Positions 25,827-35,149 of a stretch of DNA of 64,000 bases are shown one piece after another. The position numbers and the translations under genes were made by a program. Position 1 is the first letter of the stretch, and each line of letters opens with the position of its first letter. Origin of the DNA: Salinicoccus halodurans (GTDB taxonomy: Bacteria > Bacillota > Bacilli > Staphylococcales > Salinicoccaceae); contig NZ_FOTB01000001.1 in assembly GCF_900114445.1 (NCBI RefSeq), forward strand, positions 33,885 through 97,884, given 5' to 3'. A model generated the notes under the pieces. The model worked only from the letters and a program-made list of their open reading frames with translations. It searched no databases and was not told the DNA's origin.

Positions 25827-26540
25827 ATGCGGGACAGGAAGATGAACAATGAAGTTGCCAGTGCAAAGAAGATCATCGTTGCGACTAAACCGCATTCTCC
25901 TGTAAGTGAGCAGTTTCGTACGATACGGACGAATATCATGTATTCCAGCATAGACCGTCCGATCAGATCTGTCCTGTTCACTTCAGCCGTGGCAGGAGCG
26001 GGAAAATCCACGATTGCTGCCAACGTGGCAATCGCCTATGCCCAGGCAGGGAAGAAAACACTGCTGCTTGACGGGGATCTGAGACGGCCGACCTGTCATT
26101 ATACATTCAAGGTGAGTAATCAAAAAGGGCTTTCCACTGCCATCGTGAATGACATTGCTTTGGAAGATCTGGTAAATCAAACAGAGTTCGATGATCTTGA
26201 TTTGATTACATCAGGGCCAATTCCGCCGAATCCGTCTGAACTTCTGTCATCGAAAAAGCTGACTCAGTTCATCGACCATCTGAAATTCCAGTATGAAATG
26301 ATCATCGTGGATTCACCGCCTTTATTGTCCGTGACAGATGCTCAGCTTCTGAGTAAGAGTGCGGATGGCGTGATTCTGATTACCGATGTGGAAAATAATA
26401 ACCGCAATCACTTGCTGGAAGCGAAGGATCTTCTGAACAAAGCAGATGCAAATATCATTGGGCTTGTCCTGAATAACAGAACCATAAAAGATAAATCAAA
26501 AGACGATTACTATTACTATCAGGCGTCACATGACGTCTGA
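25827..26540 (+). CDS. capB: Bacterial tyrosine kinase (BY-kinase), locus 2
   Basis: Second CapB-type kinase, 237 residues. Walker A GAGKSTIAANVAI, Walker A' LLLDGDLRRPTCH, Walker B MIIVDSPPL and a C-terminal tyrosine cluster Y228-Y231 (DDYYYYQAS) are all present. ATG 25827 or the GTG three bases earlier can follow GAGGGGGGTC. It is closely related to the locus 1 kinase but is not followed by a CapC phosphatase gene. Both kinases could therefore share the locus 1 phosphatase. Confidence 0.93.
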   Translation: MRDRKMNNEVASAKKIIVATKPHSPVSEQFRTIRTNIMYSSIDRPIRSVLFTSAVAGAGKSTIAANVAIAYAQAGKKTLLLDGDLRRPTCHYTFKVSNQKGLSTAIVNDIALEDLVNQTEFDDLDLITSGPIPPNPSELLSSKKLTQFIDHLKFQYEMIIVDSPPLLSVTDAQLLSKSADGVILITDVENNNRNHLLEAKDLLNKADANIIGLVLNNRTIKDKSKDDYYYYQASHDV

Positions 26541-26945
26541 TTTTCATATACGGAAGATAGTACATATCTTCTGATGTCGGGTGCACACGTATCGCTCAAT
26601 CAGAACATCATGCAGGGATTGAGGGTGGAGGCAATACAGAAGGAAATTATGCAGATGCTTATAAAAAGAGATGCGGCTGTGTGATTTTATAAAATGACTC
26701 ACGTCAATTACAACAGGGGTGCTGTAATTGACTTGAGATAAGTTAAGGAGGTTTAGAGAAACTGCTGTCCCGCTGCAGAAGCCAATACGTGTTTTTGGTA
26801 AGTGTAAGTAAAAAATGAATTTATTAGAAGCGTGCGATGATGATTTCACTTAGAGAGGTCAAAGTGAATCATCCAAAGAATTCGCGAAGAATGCTTAATG
26901 GTGCATTCAAAACCAAATAAGGGTTCATCGGAAAGAAGAGATACT
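26541..26945 (+). other. Non-coding 405-bp gap with a long hairpin, in the place of capC
   Basis: In locus 1 this interval holds the phosphatase gene; here no such gene and no clear remnant is visible. A strong stem, CTCA-c-GTCAATTACA paired with TGTAATTGAC-t-TGAG, spans 26697-26738. It has no T run after it. A textbook TAAGGAGG site follows at about 26742-26750 but has no start codon at normal distance. The region could hold a regulatory leader or the trace of a deleted gene. A minus-strand ORF at 26544-26849 has no support. Confidence 0.5.
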
Positions 26946-28793
26946 ATGGGTGCAAAGAAACGCTACTTTCTCTTTCTCTTTGTCGATTCGTTAATCGTCA
27001 CTTTTTCGGTGTTTATCGGTTATTACATTCTCATGCCCTTTTTCTCGGAGTATCCACTGACTGTATTAGGGGTCACAGCAGTGATGCTGCTCCTAACTCA
27101 CCATCTATTTGCCTATATATTCAATCTGTATCACCGGGCATGGCAATATGCGAGTGTGAGGGAACTGATTTCGATTACTCAGGCGGTCACTGCCACAATG
27201 TTCGCAACATCCATATTGATCTTTCTCCTTTTTGAAATGACTTTCATGAGGCTGATGGTCATTACATGGATGATGCATCTGATTTTTATCGGTGGCTCAC
27301 GGTTGTTCTGGAGATTGCTTTATTATCAGCTGAATGGCAGACAATCACATAATCCTAAAATGATCAGAACACTGGTGGTCGGAGCAGGCAAGGGTGGTTC
27401 ACTGCTTATCAAACAAATGCTGGATAACCCGACAATGGGGATGAATCCGGTGGTTGTTGTGGATGATCATCCTTCCAAACAGAATATGGAACTTGCCGGT
27501 GGAGTGAAGGTTGAAGGAAAACGAGAGGATATCGAACGGCTGGTAGGCAAGTACGGAATAAAAAAAGTGGTTATTGCCATACCGTCGCTCAGTAAAAAGG
27601 AACTCAAAAAAATCCATGCCCTTGCAAATATTGAAGGCGTGGATGTACTGATCATGCCGAATATAGAGGATGTACTCTCCGGAAGACTGGAAGTCAATAT
27701 GCTGAAACGGGTCGAAGTGGAAGATCTGCTCGGACGTGAACCGGTGGAACTAGATATCGAAGGCATTGAAGAAGAGGTCGCGGATAAGACGATACTTGTT
27801 ACCGGGGCCGGTGGCAGCATCGGTTCCGAAATAGTGCGCCAGATTGCAAAGTTCCAGCCGCGCAAAATATTGCTGCTCGGACATGGTGAAAACAGCATCT
27901 ACACGATACTGGAAGAGGTGCTGGACAATAAGACGGACAGTATCAGCTATGTTCCAATCATCGCTGATGTGCAGAACAGAAAACGGATGTTCAAAGTATT
28001 TGAAAAGTACCGTCCGGATATCGTTTATCATGCAGCGGCACATAAACATGTACCGATGATGGAGTACAATCCGCAGGAAGCAGTGAAAAATAATGTGATT
28101 GGTACAAAAAACACTGCAGAGGCGGCATGTCACTTCAAGGCGAAGAAGTTCGTCATGATATCGACTGACAAGGCGGTCAACCCTCCGAATGTGATGGGTG
28201 CTACAAAACGGATGGCTGAAATGATTGTACAGGCACTGGATAAGGGGTGCGAACACACGACGCTTGTGGCAGTAAGGTTCGGCAATGTACTCGGCAGCAG
28301 GGGCTCGGTCGTTCCCAAGTTCAAAAAACAGATACAGCTTGGCGGGCCGGTGACTGTGACTGATCCGAGGATGACAAGGTATTTCATGACGATTCCTGAA
28401 GCTTCAAGACTTGTCATTCAGGCGAGTACATTAGCTGAAGGGGGCGAAGTATTTGTCCTCGACATGGGAGAACCTGTAAAGATTGTCGATCTTGCCAAAA
28501 ATATGATCCGTCTGTGCGGCTTCGCAGAAGAGGATATCGGCATCGAATTTGTAGGGATACGTCCCGGCGAGAAATTGTATGAGGAGCTTTTGAAAAAAGA
28601 GGAAATCCACCCTGAACAAGTATACGAAAAAATATACCGGGGTAGGGTATCGGAATCTTCATTGAGTGTAATCGAATCGCATATTAAGAACTTCCTGTCG
28701 ATTGATGAAAATGAATTGAAGGAAAGCATGCTTAACTTCATCGGACAGGAAAATGTGAGAAAACCGGAACTGGTAAAAGAAAAAGTAGTCTGA
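26946..28793 (+). CDS. capD: Membrane-bound UDP-sugar 4,6-dehydratase, locus 2
   Basis: CapD/PglF-family enzyme of 615 residues, highly similar to the copy at 9214. It has N-terminal membrane helices (MGAKKRYFLFLFVDSLIVTF), a first Rossmann motif (TLVVGAGKGGSLL), a catalytic NAD motif (VTGAGGSIGSEIVRQIA) and DKAVNPPNVMGATKRM. ATG 26946 matches the paralogue's start (MGAKKRYF); the longer upstream frame is not needed. The 4-keto product would be the substrate of the aminotransferase encoded next, as in bacillosamine-type pathways. The composition stays uniform through this copy, unlike copy 1. Confidence 0.92.
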   Translation: MGAKKRYFLFLFVDSLIVTFSVFIGYYILMPFFSEYPLTVLGVTAVMLLLTHHLFAYIFNLYHRAWQYASVRELISITQAVTATMFATSILIFLLFEMTFMRLMVITWMMHLIFIGGSRLFWRLLYYQLNGRQSHNPKMIRTLVVGAGKGGSLLIKQMLDNPTMGMNPVVVVDDHPSKQNMELAGGVKVEGKREDIERLVGKYGIKKVVIAIPSLSKKELKKIHALANIEGVDVLIMPNIEDVLSGRLEVNMLKRVEVEDLLGREPVELDIEGIEEEVADKTILVTGAGGSIGSEIVRQIAKFQPRKILLLGHGENSIYTILEEVLDNKTDSISYVPIIADVQNRKRMFKVFEKYRPDIVYHAAAHKHVPMMEYNPQEAVKNNVIGTKNTAEAACHFKAKKFVMISTDKAVNPPNVMGATKRMAEMIVQALDKGCEHTTLVAVRFGNVLGSRGSVVPKFKKQIQLGGPVTVTDPRMTRYFMTIPEASRLVIQASTLAEGGEVFVLDMGEPVKIVDLAKNMIRLCGFAEEDIGIEFVGIRPGEKLYEELLKKEEIHPEQVYEKIYRGRVSESSLSVIESHIKNFLSIDENELKESMLNFIGQENVRKPELVKEKVV

Positions 28794-28872
28794 TTAACGG
28801 AGAACCAGTGCTGTGGAAACTCTTGGTCGGGTGCACTGCAGCATGTCCAATTAAGGGAGAGGTGACGTGATC

Positions 28873-30027
28873 ATGTCTCAGAATAGAATACTATTATCAT
28901 CCCCCCATATGGGCGGGAATGAAAAGAAATATGTAAAAGAAGCATTCAAAACGAACTGGATTGCACCAGTCGGAAATAACGTAAATATGTTTGAAAAACA
29001 GATTATGGAATTTACAGGTACAAAAGCAGCCTGTGCGGTATCCAGTGGTACAGGCGCGATACATCTTGCACTCGATCTGCTGGGTGTGGGAAAGGATGAC
29101 ATCGTCTTTTGCTCGTCACTGACTTTTGTAGCCAGTGCCAATCCGATTCTCTATCTCGGAGCAAGACCGGTATTCATCGACTCGGAGCTTGATACATGGA
29201 ACATGAGTCCGGAAATACTGGAACAGGCTCTCGAGTTCTATCAGACACATGAGAGGCTTCCTAAAGCAGTGATTGTCGTCAACCTATACGGGCAATCAGC
29301 ACAGATGGATCGTATTGTTGAAATATGTAACCGGTACGGTGTTCCGATTATCGAGGATGCTGCAGAATCCCTGGGGGCCGTTTACAAAGGAAGAATGAGC
29401 GGCACGTTTGGGAAATTCGGAGTTTATTCCTTCAACGGTAATAAGATCATTACGACTTCAGGGGGCGGTATGATCATATCGGATGAAGAGATAATGATCA
29501 AGAAGGCATTGAAAAAAGCGACACAGTCCAAGGAAACGGCTGCCCACTATCAGCATGAGAATGTGGGGTATAACTACCGTTTGAGCAACATATGTGCAGG
29601 AATAGGCAGAGGACAGATGGAAGTTCTGGAAGAACGCATCAGGCAGAAACGGGCGATTTTTGAACAATATGTATACGGGCTTGGAGATGTGGATGGCCTT
29701 GGATTCATGCCTGAAGCCAATGATTCATTCCACACAAGATGGTTGTCTGCCCTTACAATCGATCGGACGAAATTGGGTGCGACTGCAGGGGAAATGATAG
29801 AACATCTGGCTGAAAATAATATAGAAGCAAGGCCGGTATGGAAGCCGCTTCACATGCAGCCATTATTCAGAGGGTTCGATTACTTCTGTGAAGGACAGGA
29901 CAATTCCAGATATCTTTTTGAAAATGGCATATGTCTTCCGTCGGATACAAAAATGACTGTTGAGGAGATCAGCAGGGTCATAAGATTGATGAGGGAACGT
30001 ATACACGCCGATAAGATTTTAGCCTGA
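28873..30027 (+). CDS. DegT/DnrJ/EryC1-family sugar aminotransferase (PglE-like)
   Basis: PLP-dependent aminotransferase of 384 residues that should aminate the 4-keto sugar made by CapD to a 4-amino-4,6-dideoxy sugar. The opening segment, ILLSSPHMGGNEKKYV, is typical of PglE/EpsN/WbpE-like enzymes. The cofactor region has SSGTGAIHLAL, DIVFCSSLTF and EDAAESLGA. The Schiff-base lysine lies in FNGNKIITTSGGG. ATG 28873 is preferred, with AGGGAGAGGTGA upstream; a GTG at 28867 is the alternative. No dedicated 4-amino acetyltransferase gene is seen nearby. Confidence 0.9.
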   Translation: MSQNRILLSSPHMGGNEKKYVKEAFKTNWIAPVGNNVNMFEKQIMEFTGTKAACAVSSGTGAIHLALDLLGVGKDDIVFCSSLTFVASANPILYLGARPVFIDSELDTWNMSPEILEQALEFYQTHERLPKAVIVVNLYGQSAQMDRIVEICNRYGVPIIEDAAESLGAVYKGRMSGTFGKFGVYSFNGNKIITTSGGGMIISDEEIMIKKALKKATQSKETAAHYQHENVGYNYRLSNICAGIGRGQMEVLEERIRQKRAIFEQYVYGLGDVDGLGFMPEANDSFHTRWLSALTIDRTKLGATAGEMIEHLAENNIEARPVWKPLHMQPLFRGFDYFCEGQDNSRYLFENGICLPSDTKMTVEEISRVIRLMRERIHADKILA

Positions 30028-30165
30028 AACGGGCAGAGGATCAGGTTGGACTATTAAGGGAGTATAATACGGACCTTATATGATCTGAAAATTATTCCCA
30101 TGGAAAGGGGACTAAAGTTATTGACGGGAGCCATCTGAGGTCTTGGAAACCGAGGAGGAAATGAC

Positions 30166-31281
30166 TTGAGGACAGACAGTTATGCGAAGACAGTGACGGC
30201 AGGTCTATTGAAGACAGTGAATTCGATGTACCTTGTAAAGATTTTGGCAGGGGAGTACTACAATATTTTCCGGAAAAGGCATCTTTACAAGGATATACAG
30301 ATCAGCGACCATCAGGAGGCAGAAATACAGGACTTATGGGAAAGGCATTACGGCAAGAGGATTTCCACCAGGTGGCACCGGCTGTATCAGAGTTATTCCG
30401 GACATTTCAACAAAAGGTATTTCCCCGAGATGCTGTTTACAACCAGGCTTGAGAGAAAACTCAACAACCGGGAAGTCGGACGGATGATCAGTGACAAGAG
30501 CTTCCTTGCGATGTACTACAGGGACATCGAAGGTGTAAGGATGCCCGACACTTACCTCATCAACAACAGCGGAATTTTCTATACGGGGGACAGGAAGATC
30601 ATTACGAAGGAAAAAGCGGATTCGATTCTTGAAGACAAGGGAGAAGCCGTTATCAAGCCGACGCTGGATTCAAGTTCCGGGGATTCGGTTGCGCTCTTCG
30701 ATTTCAGGGGCGGTGTCGATCAGCGCAGCGGACGGTCTCTCGATGAAGTGCTTGCCTCCTACGATGAAGATTATATTGTGCAGGAAAAGATTGTCCCAAG
30801 CAGCAGCCTCAAGGAGCTTTATGCAGGATCCATCAACACACTCCGGGTAATCACCTATCTTGTGGAAGATGAGGTGTTCCATGCGCCAATCACACTGAGC
30901 ATGGGCAGGAACGGCAATCATGTCGATAATATACAGGCCGGTGGAATCTCAGTGGCGGTTTCTGATGAAGGGGTGCTTGGCAGCGAGGGATTGACGTTCT
31001 TCAGGGAAGTCCATGCATCTCATCCGGACACTGGTACTTTATTTGCAGGGCATAAGTTGCCGAAGATTGATGCACTCATCAGGGTGGCAAAAGAAATGCA
31101 TGAAAAGACGCCGCATATGAGAATCATCTCATGGGATTTTACGCTGGATGAGAATGACGAAATCGTTCTGCTGGAATTCAATATCTTCGGACAGTCTGTC
31201 TGGTTCCCCCAGATGGTGAGCGGAAAAGCGGTATTCGGAGAACATACGGAGCAGATGATCAAAGCGATGCGCAGAAGATAA
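30166..31281 (+). CDS. Sugar-transfer-associated ATP-grasp protein
   Basis: Protein of 371 residues resembling the sugar-transfer-associated ATP-grasp family. After an N-terminal helical part, the ATP-grasp core includes AVIKPTLDSSSGDSVALF, YIVQEKIVPSSSL, SINTLRVITYL and the metal-binding end ISWDFTLDEND followed by VLLEFNIFGQSVWF. ATP-grasp ligases activate a carboxylate and join it to an amine, so this enzyme may attach an amino acid or similar group to the polysaccharide; this is inference. TTG start at 30166 behind GAGGAGGAAATGAC. Part of locus 2. Confidence 0.78.
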   Translation: MRTDSYAKTVTAGLLKTVNSMYLVKILAGEYYNIFRKRHLYKDIQISDHQEAEIQDLWERHYGKRISTRWHRLYQSYSGHFNKRYFPEMLFTTRLERKLNNREVGRMISDKSFLAMYYRDIEGVRMPDTYLINNSGIFYTGDRKIITKEKADSILEDKGEAVIKPTLDSSSGDSVALFDFRGGVDQRSGRSLDEVLASYDEDYIVQEKIVPSSSLKELYAGSINTLRVITYLVEDEVFHAPITLSMGRNGNHVDNIQAGGISVAVSDEGVLGSEGLTFFREVHASHPDTGTLFAGHKLPKIDALIRVAKEMHEKTPHMRIISWDFTLDENDEIVLLEFNIFGQSVWFPQMVSGKAVFGEHTEQMIKAMRRR

Positions 31282-31311
31282 GGCCTGAATAGGAAAGGGC
31301 AGGTGCATTAG

Positions 31312-32346
31312 ATGAAGAAGATACTGGTTACAGGGAGTGCCGGATTCATCGGTTCCCATCTTTCAGCAAGGCTCCTGCAGGAGGGATACACGGTCGCCGG
31401 CATAGACAATCTCAACGATTACTATGATGTCGGACTCAAGAAAGACCGTCTGGAACTCCTGCTCCAAAACAGGGTCAAAAGCTATGAGGCGGATATATCG
31501 GATACGGGCAGTGTGATGGAGATATTTGAGTCGGAGAAGCCGGATATCGTAATCAATCTGGCGGCGCAGGCGGGCGTCAGATACAGTCTTGAGAACCCGC
31601 ATGCCTATATCACAAGTAATATCAACGGGTTCACAAATATACTCGAGGCATGCAGGCATCAAAAGGTCGAGCAGCTGATCTATGCGTCGTCGAGTTCGGT
31701 ATACGGGGCGAATACTTCGAAGCCTTTCTCCACTTCGGATAATATCGATCACCCGCTCAGTCTGTATGCGGCAACTAAGAAGGCGAATGAACTGATGGCC
31801 CACACATACAGTCATCTGTACCGTTTGCCGACGACGGGCCTCCGGTTCTTTACGGTATACGGCCCGTGGGGACGGCCGGACATGGCGTTGTTCAAGTTCA
31901 CCAAAGCGATATTGGAAGACAGACCGATCGATGTATACAACAACGGCGACATGCTTCGGGACTTCACATATGTCGATGATATTGTTGAATCAATCCACAG
32001 GCTCGTCAAACTGACACCAAAGCCGGATCCTGAGTGGTCTGGGGATAATCCGAATCCAAGTTCAAGCAACGCACCGTACAGAATATATAATATCGGCAAC
32101 AATGCACCGGTCAGACTGATGGCATTCATCGAGGCGATTGAAAACAGACTCGGCAAAAAGGGGGAGAAGAACTTTATGCCGCTTCAACCCGGAGATGTAC
32201 CTGAAACCTATGCCGACGTGGAGGATCTCTTCAGGACGACCGGGTTCAGGCCCTCTACGGATATACAGGACGGGGTGAATCATTTCATCGACTGGTATCT
32301 CGGCTACTACAGCACGGAGCCGGTGGCAGAAAGCCGGGTTATATGA
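31312..32346 (+). CDS. UDP-hexuronate 4-epimerase (CapI-like)
   Basis: Extended SDR of 344 residues. NAD motif [19 protein letters not shown], then the signature [19 protein letters not shown] shared by UDP-glucuronate 4-epimerases (CapI/LpsL type). The catalytic region has [14 protein letters not shown] and the Tyr-Lys pair [15 protein letters not shown]. It interconverts gluco- and galacto-configured UDP-uronic acids. Paired with the following dehydrogenase, it would supply galacturonic or N-acetylgalactosaminuronic acid to locus 2. S. aureus type 1 capsule loci contain a CapI of the same family. Confidence 0.85.
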   Translation: MKKILVTGSAGFIGSHLSARLLQEGYTVAGIDNLNDYYDVGLKKDRLELLLQNRVKSYEADISDTGSVMEIFESEKPDIVINLAAQAGVRYSLENPHAYITSNINGFTNILEACRHQKVEQLIYASSSSVYGANTSKPFSTSDNIDHPLSLYAATKKANELMAHTYSHLYRLPTTGLRFFTVYGPWGRPDMALFKFTKAILEDRPIDVYNNGDMLRDFTYVDDIVESIHRLVKLTPKPDPEWSGDNPNPSSSNAPYRIYNIGNNAPVRLMAFIEAIENRLGKKGEKNFMPLQPGDVPETYADVEDLFRTTGFRPSTDIQDGVNHFIDWYLGYYSTEPVAESRVI

Positions 32347-32392
32347 TTGCTTTTCAATGTTTTGAAGCATAATCATGAAATGAGTGATGCAG

Positions 32393-33667
32393 ATGAATAG
32401 GAAAATTGGAGTGGTCGGTCTCGGGTACGTCGGACTCCCTGTCGCAGTTGCCTTTGGCAAAATCGGGAAAGTCATCGGTTTTGACATCAGTGACAGCCGG
32501 ATCGAAGAACTGCAGAAAGGATACGACCGGACGAATGAAGTGGACGGGCGTGAATTGGAACTATCAAATGTTGAATTCACATCTGATAAAGAAGCGCTTC
32601 GTGCAGTGGATTTCATCATCGTCTCCGTACCGACACCGATCAATGAGCACAATCAGCCGGACCTCTCGCCTTTGATCGGAGCGAGTGAAACCGTCGGTTC
32701 TGTGCTCAAGGAAGGGACAACCGTCGTCTATGAATCGACAGTGTATCCGGGTGCGACCGAGGAGGTCTGTGTGCCCGTGCTGGAGCAGATGTCGGGTCTT
32801 GCCGGCGGCAGTGATTTCCATGTCGGGTATTCGCCGGAGCGGATCAATCCGGGGGACAGGGAGCATACGTTTGAGAAGATAACGAAAGTGGTCAGCGGCC
32901 AGACAGACGAAGTGACGGATATCATCGCGGAAGTGTACAGTTCGGTAGTAAAAGCCGGTGTATACAAAGCGGAGAGTATCCAGGTCGCAGAAGCTGCCAA
33001 AGTCATTGAAAACATACAGCGGGATGTCAACATCGCGCTGATGAATGAACTGGCGGTCATATTCAATAAGATCGGCATCAGTACCCGGGAAGTGCTGGCA
33101 GCCGCAGGAACGAAATGGAACTTCCTGAAGTTTTCACCGGGTCTTGTCGGCGGACATTGCATCGGTGTTGATCCGTATTACCTGACGCATAAGGCACAGG
33201 CGATGGGCCATCACCCGGAAGTGATACTCGCCGGCCGGCGCATCAATGACAATATATGCAAGCACATCATTTCGTCGATGGTCAAAACGATGCTCTGCAA
33301 AGGACTTGTGGTGCAGGGTGCGACCATCAATATGCTGGGTCTGACTTTCAAGGAGAACACACCGGACCTCCGGAACACCAAGGTTATCAACCTCATCAAT
33401 GAACTCCATGAATTCGGCTTCAACATTGCGGTGAATGACCCTGTGGCGGATCCGGGTGAAGCGAAAAGGTTTTATGATATCAATCTGAAAGATAAAGAGG
33501 ACCTTGAGCAGACGAATGTCATGATGTTTGCGGTATGCCACGACGAATACCGTGAGAATAAGCGGGATTATCTCGATTATCTGAGTGAAGATGGTCTCGT
33601 AATCGATATCAAAGGAATCATTGATGACGGCGATCTGCGCGGGGAGCAGACAGTGTGGAGACTGTAG
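32393..33667 (+). CDS. UDP-N-acetylhexosamine 6-dehydrogenase (TviB/WbpO/CapL-like)
   Basis: UDP-sugar C6 dehydrogenase of about 424 residues that oxidises a UDP-HexNAc to the uronic acid. It shows GVVGLGYVGLPVAVAFGKIG (NAD site), STVYPGATEEVCVPVLE, the central helix VAEAAKVIENIQRDVNIALM, the catalytic-cysteine segment SPGLVGGHCIGVDPYY, and LGLTFKENTPDLRNTKV. These match the TviB/WbpO/CapL branch rather than UDP-glucose dehydrogenase. Starts at GTG 32384 or ATG 32393 are possible; 32393 begins MNRKIGVVG. With the preceding epimerase it points to GalNAcA-like sugars. Confidence 0.88.
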   Translation: MNRKIGVVGLGYVGLPVAVAFGKIGKVIGFDISDSRIEELQKGYDRTNEVDGRELELSNVEFTSDKEALRAVDFIIVSVPTPINEHNQPDLSPLIGASETVGSVLKEGTTVVYESTVYPGATEEVCVPVLEQMSGLAGGSDFHVGYSPERINPGDREHTFEKITKVVSGQTDEVTDIIAEVYSSVVKAGVYKAESIQVAEAAKVIENIQRDVNIALMNELAVIFNKIGISTREVLAAAGTKWNFLKFSPGLVGGHCIGVDPYYLTHKAQAMGHHPEVILAGRRINDNICKHIISSMVKTMLCKGLVVQGATINMLGLTFKENTPDLRNTKVINLINELHEFGFNIAVNDPVADPGEAKRFYDINLKDKEDLEQTNVMMFAVCHDEYRENKRDYLDYLSEDGLVIDIKGIIDDGDLRGEQTVWRL

Positions 33668-33801
33668 AAGGCAATCCAGTAAGCGGCGCACAAAAAGATA
33701 GAGTTCGAATGCCGAAAAAAAGAAAAGGATAGATATCCGGCATCTTGGAAATCCCGGCAGGGGTGCAACAGGGATTTCTCCAAAGAAGGGGAGTGTCGGT
33801 C

Positions 33802-33942
33802 ATGCTCAAACGAAAGATGGGAAAACCAGGGTGTGATCCAGGAAAAAATGATTTTCAATTTGAAGTCAGGAAGATAGATAATGACAGAGAGGGTCCAGCA
33901 GAAGAAATACAAGGACCTATAAGGATACGATATGAAGAATAA
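33802..33942 (+). CDS. Possible small protein (46 residues), unknown
   Basis: ATG 33802 follows AAGGGGAGTGTCGGTC, a good ribosome binding site, and the frame runs to 33942, overlapping the flippase start by 11 bp. The product is charged (MLKRKMGKPGCDPGK, then acidic and basic residues) with no hydrophobic core and no recognised motif. It may act as a coupling leader for the flippase gene, or be a chance frame in a 264-bp intergenic gap. Confidence 0.25.
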   Translation: MLKRKMGKPGCDPGKNDFQFEVRKIDNDREGPAEEIQGPIRIRYEE

Positions 33943-35128
33943 AATCCTGCACGTGTGCTCCACGCTGCTGTTTTCATTCAACCAGTGGATCCAGGTCATC
34001 CTCATCACAAGAATGATCGGTCTGTACGAAATGGGGCTGTTTTCCTATTTCCTTGCGATAGTGGCGCCGCTCGTACTGTTCAGCAGATTCTCGTTTTCAG
34101 ATCTTGTACCGACCCAGCGGAAATACAGCTACGGCTATACGATATTTGCGAGATTCAGAAGCATTCTCAACTATATCTTCCTGTTTTCGATGGTGGGTTT
34201 TGCCCTGACCATCGATTTCAAACCGTATGAAATCGTCTGCCTGATACTGTTCAGCGTATTCAAATTCTATGAGACGAAAGAGGATTTCATATATACGGAA
34301 AATATAGCGGAGGCCAATATCAGATTTCTGGCACAATCCAAAATCATCAAGAGCATCGTGACGATACTGCTTTTCGCCCTCGCGGTATTTTTGACCCACT
34401 CGCTCATAGTCGCAATCATCAGTCTGCTGGTTTCACAGATGCTCGTCTACTATTTGTATGACAAGAGGTTTTCATCCTATGATAGTCATTTAGCGAAGCT
34501 GTTCGGAAGGATGCATTTCAGGCATATTTTCTGGCTGGGTATCGGGTTATCCATTGTCGGATTGCTGTCCTCGCTGAATGCGAACGTTCCGAGATATATT
34601 CTTGAACATTATCACAGCGTGGAGGATCTCGGCATATATGCAACGATCATGTATTTTGCGGCGATTTCATCGAACATTGTCATCACCATCAACCAAAGCT
34701 ACATCGCGGAGCTTGCTTCGGCCGCTGCAGAGAGCCTGCGGAAATTCTACGGTGCGTTCCTGAGACTGCTGGGACTTTATCTGATTGTGATACTGCTTGG
34801 GAATATCATCCTCTTACTTTACGGCAATGATATCCTCGTGTTCGTCTACGGGGATGCATTCCGCGGCTATCAGACGGAGATGCTGCTGCTCGGTGCATTC
34901 ATCAGCCTGATTGTCATTGAGAAGTCATTCGAAATGGCACTCAACATATTCAATCTTTATAACATCCAGGTCATACTGCAGATGGCGAATTTCGTCATCA
35001 CTGTGATTCTGTCGATGCTGCTCATCGTGCCATACGGAATCAGAGGAGCATTCATGGTGGCGGTCATCACGGCATTCACTGTCGTGGCTGCACAGATTTC
35101 AACAATACTCTATACAAGGAAATACTAA
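33932..35128 (+). CDS. wzx: Wzx-type oligosaccharide flippase, locus 2
   Basis: Polytopic protein of 398 residues with about 12 hydrophobic segments. The beginning, TLLFSFNQWIQVILITRMIG, followed by LYEMGLFSYFLAIVAPLVLF, matches the Wzx/PST opening, with the usual amphipathic first helices. It should flip the locus 2 repeat unit. ATG 33932 follows AAGGATACGAT. The polymerase gene starts 21 bp after its stop codon. Confidence 0.82.
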   Translation: MKNKILHVCSTLLFSFNQWIQVILITRMIGLYEMGLFSYFLAIVAPLVLFSRFSFSDLVPTQRKYSYGYTIFARFRSILNYIFLFSMVGFALTIDFKPYEIVCLILFSVFKFYETKEDFIYTENIAEANIRFLAQSKIIKSIVTILLFALAVFLTHSLIVAIISLLVSQMLVYYLYDKRFSSYDSHLAKLFGRMHFRHIFWLGIGLSIVGLLSSLNANVPRYILEHYHSVEDLGIYATIMYFAAISSNIVITINQSYIAELASAAAESLRKFYGAFLRLLGLYLIVILLGNIILLLYGNDILVFVYGDAFRGYQTEMLLLGAFISLIVIEKSFEMALNIFNLYNIQVILQMANFVITVILSMLLIVPYGIRGAFMVAVITAFTVVAAQISTILYTRKY

Positions 35129-35149
35129 ATCCGGTTCTGGAGGTGGCAC

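Noticed and set aside
26544-26849. Minus-strand ORF of 101 codons before capD of locus 2
   Set aside because: It has no ribosome site, runs against the operon and covers the hairpin region; composition is not protein-like.
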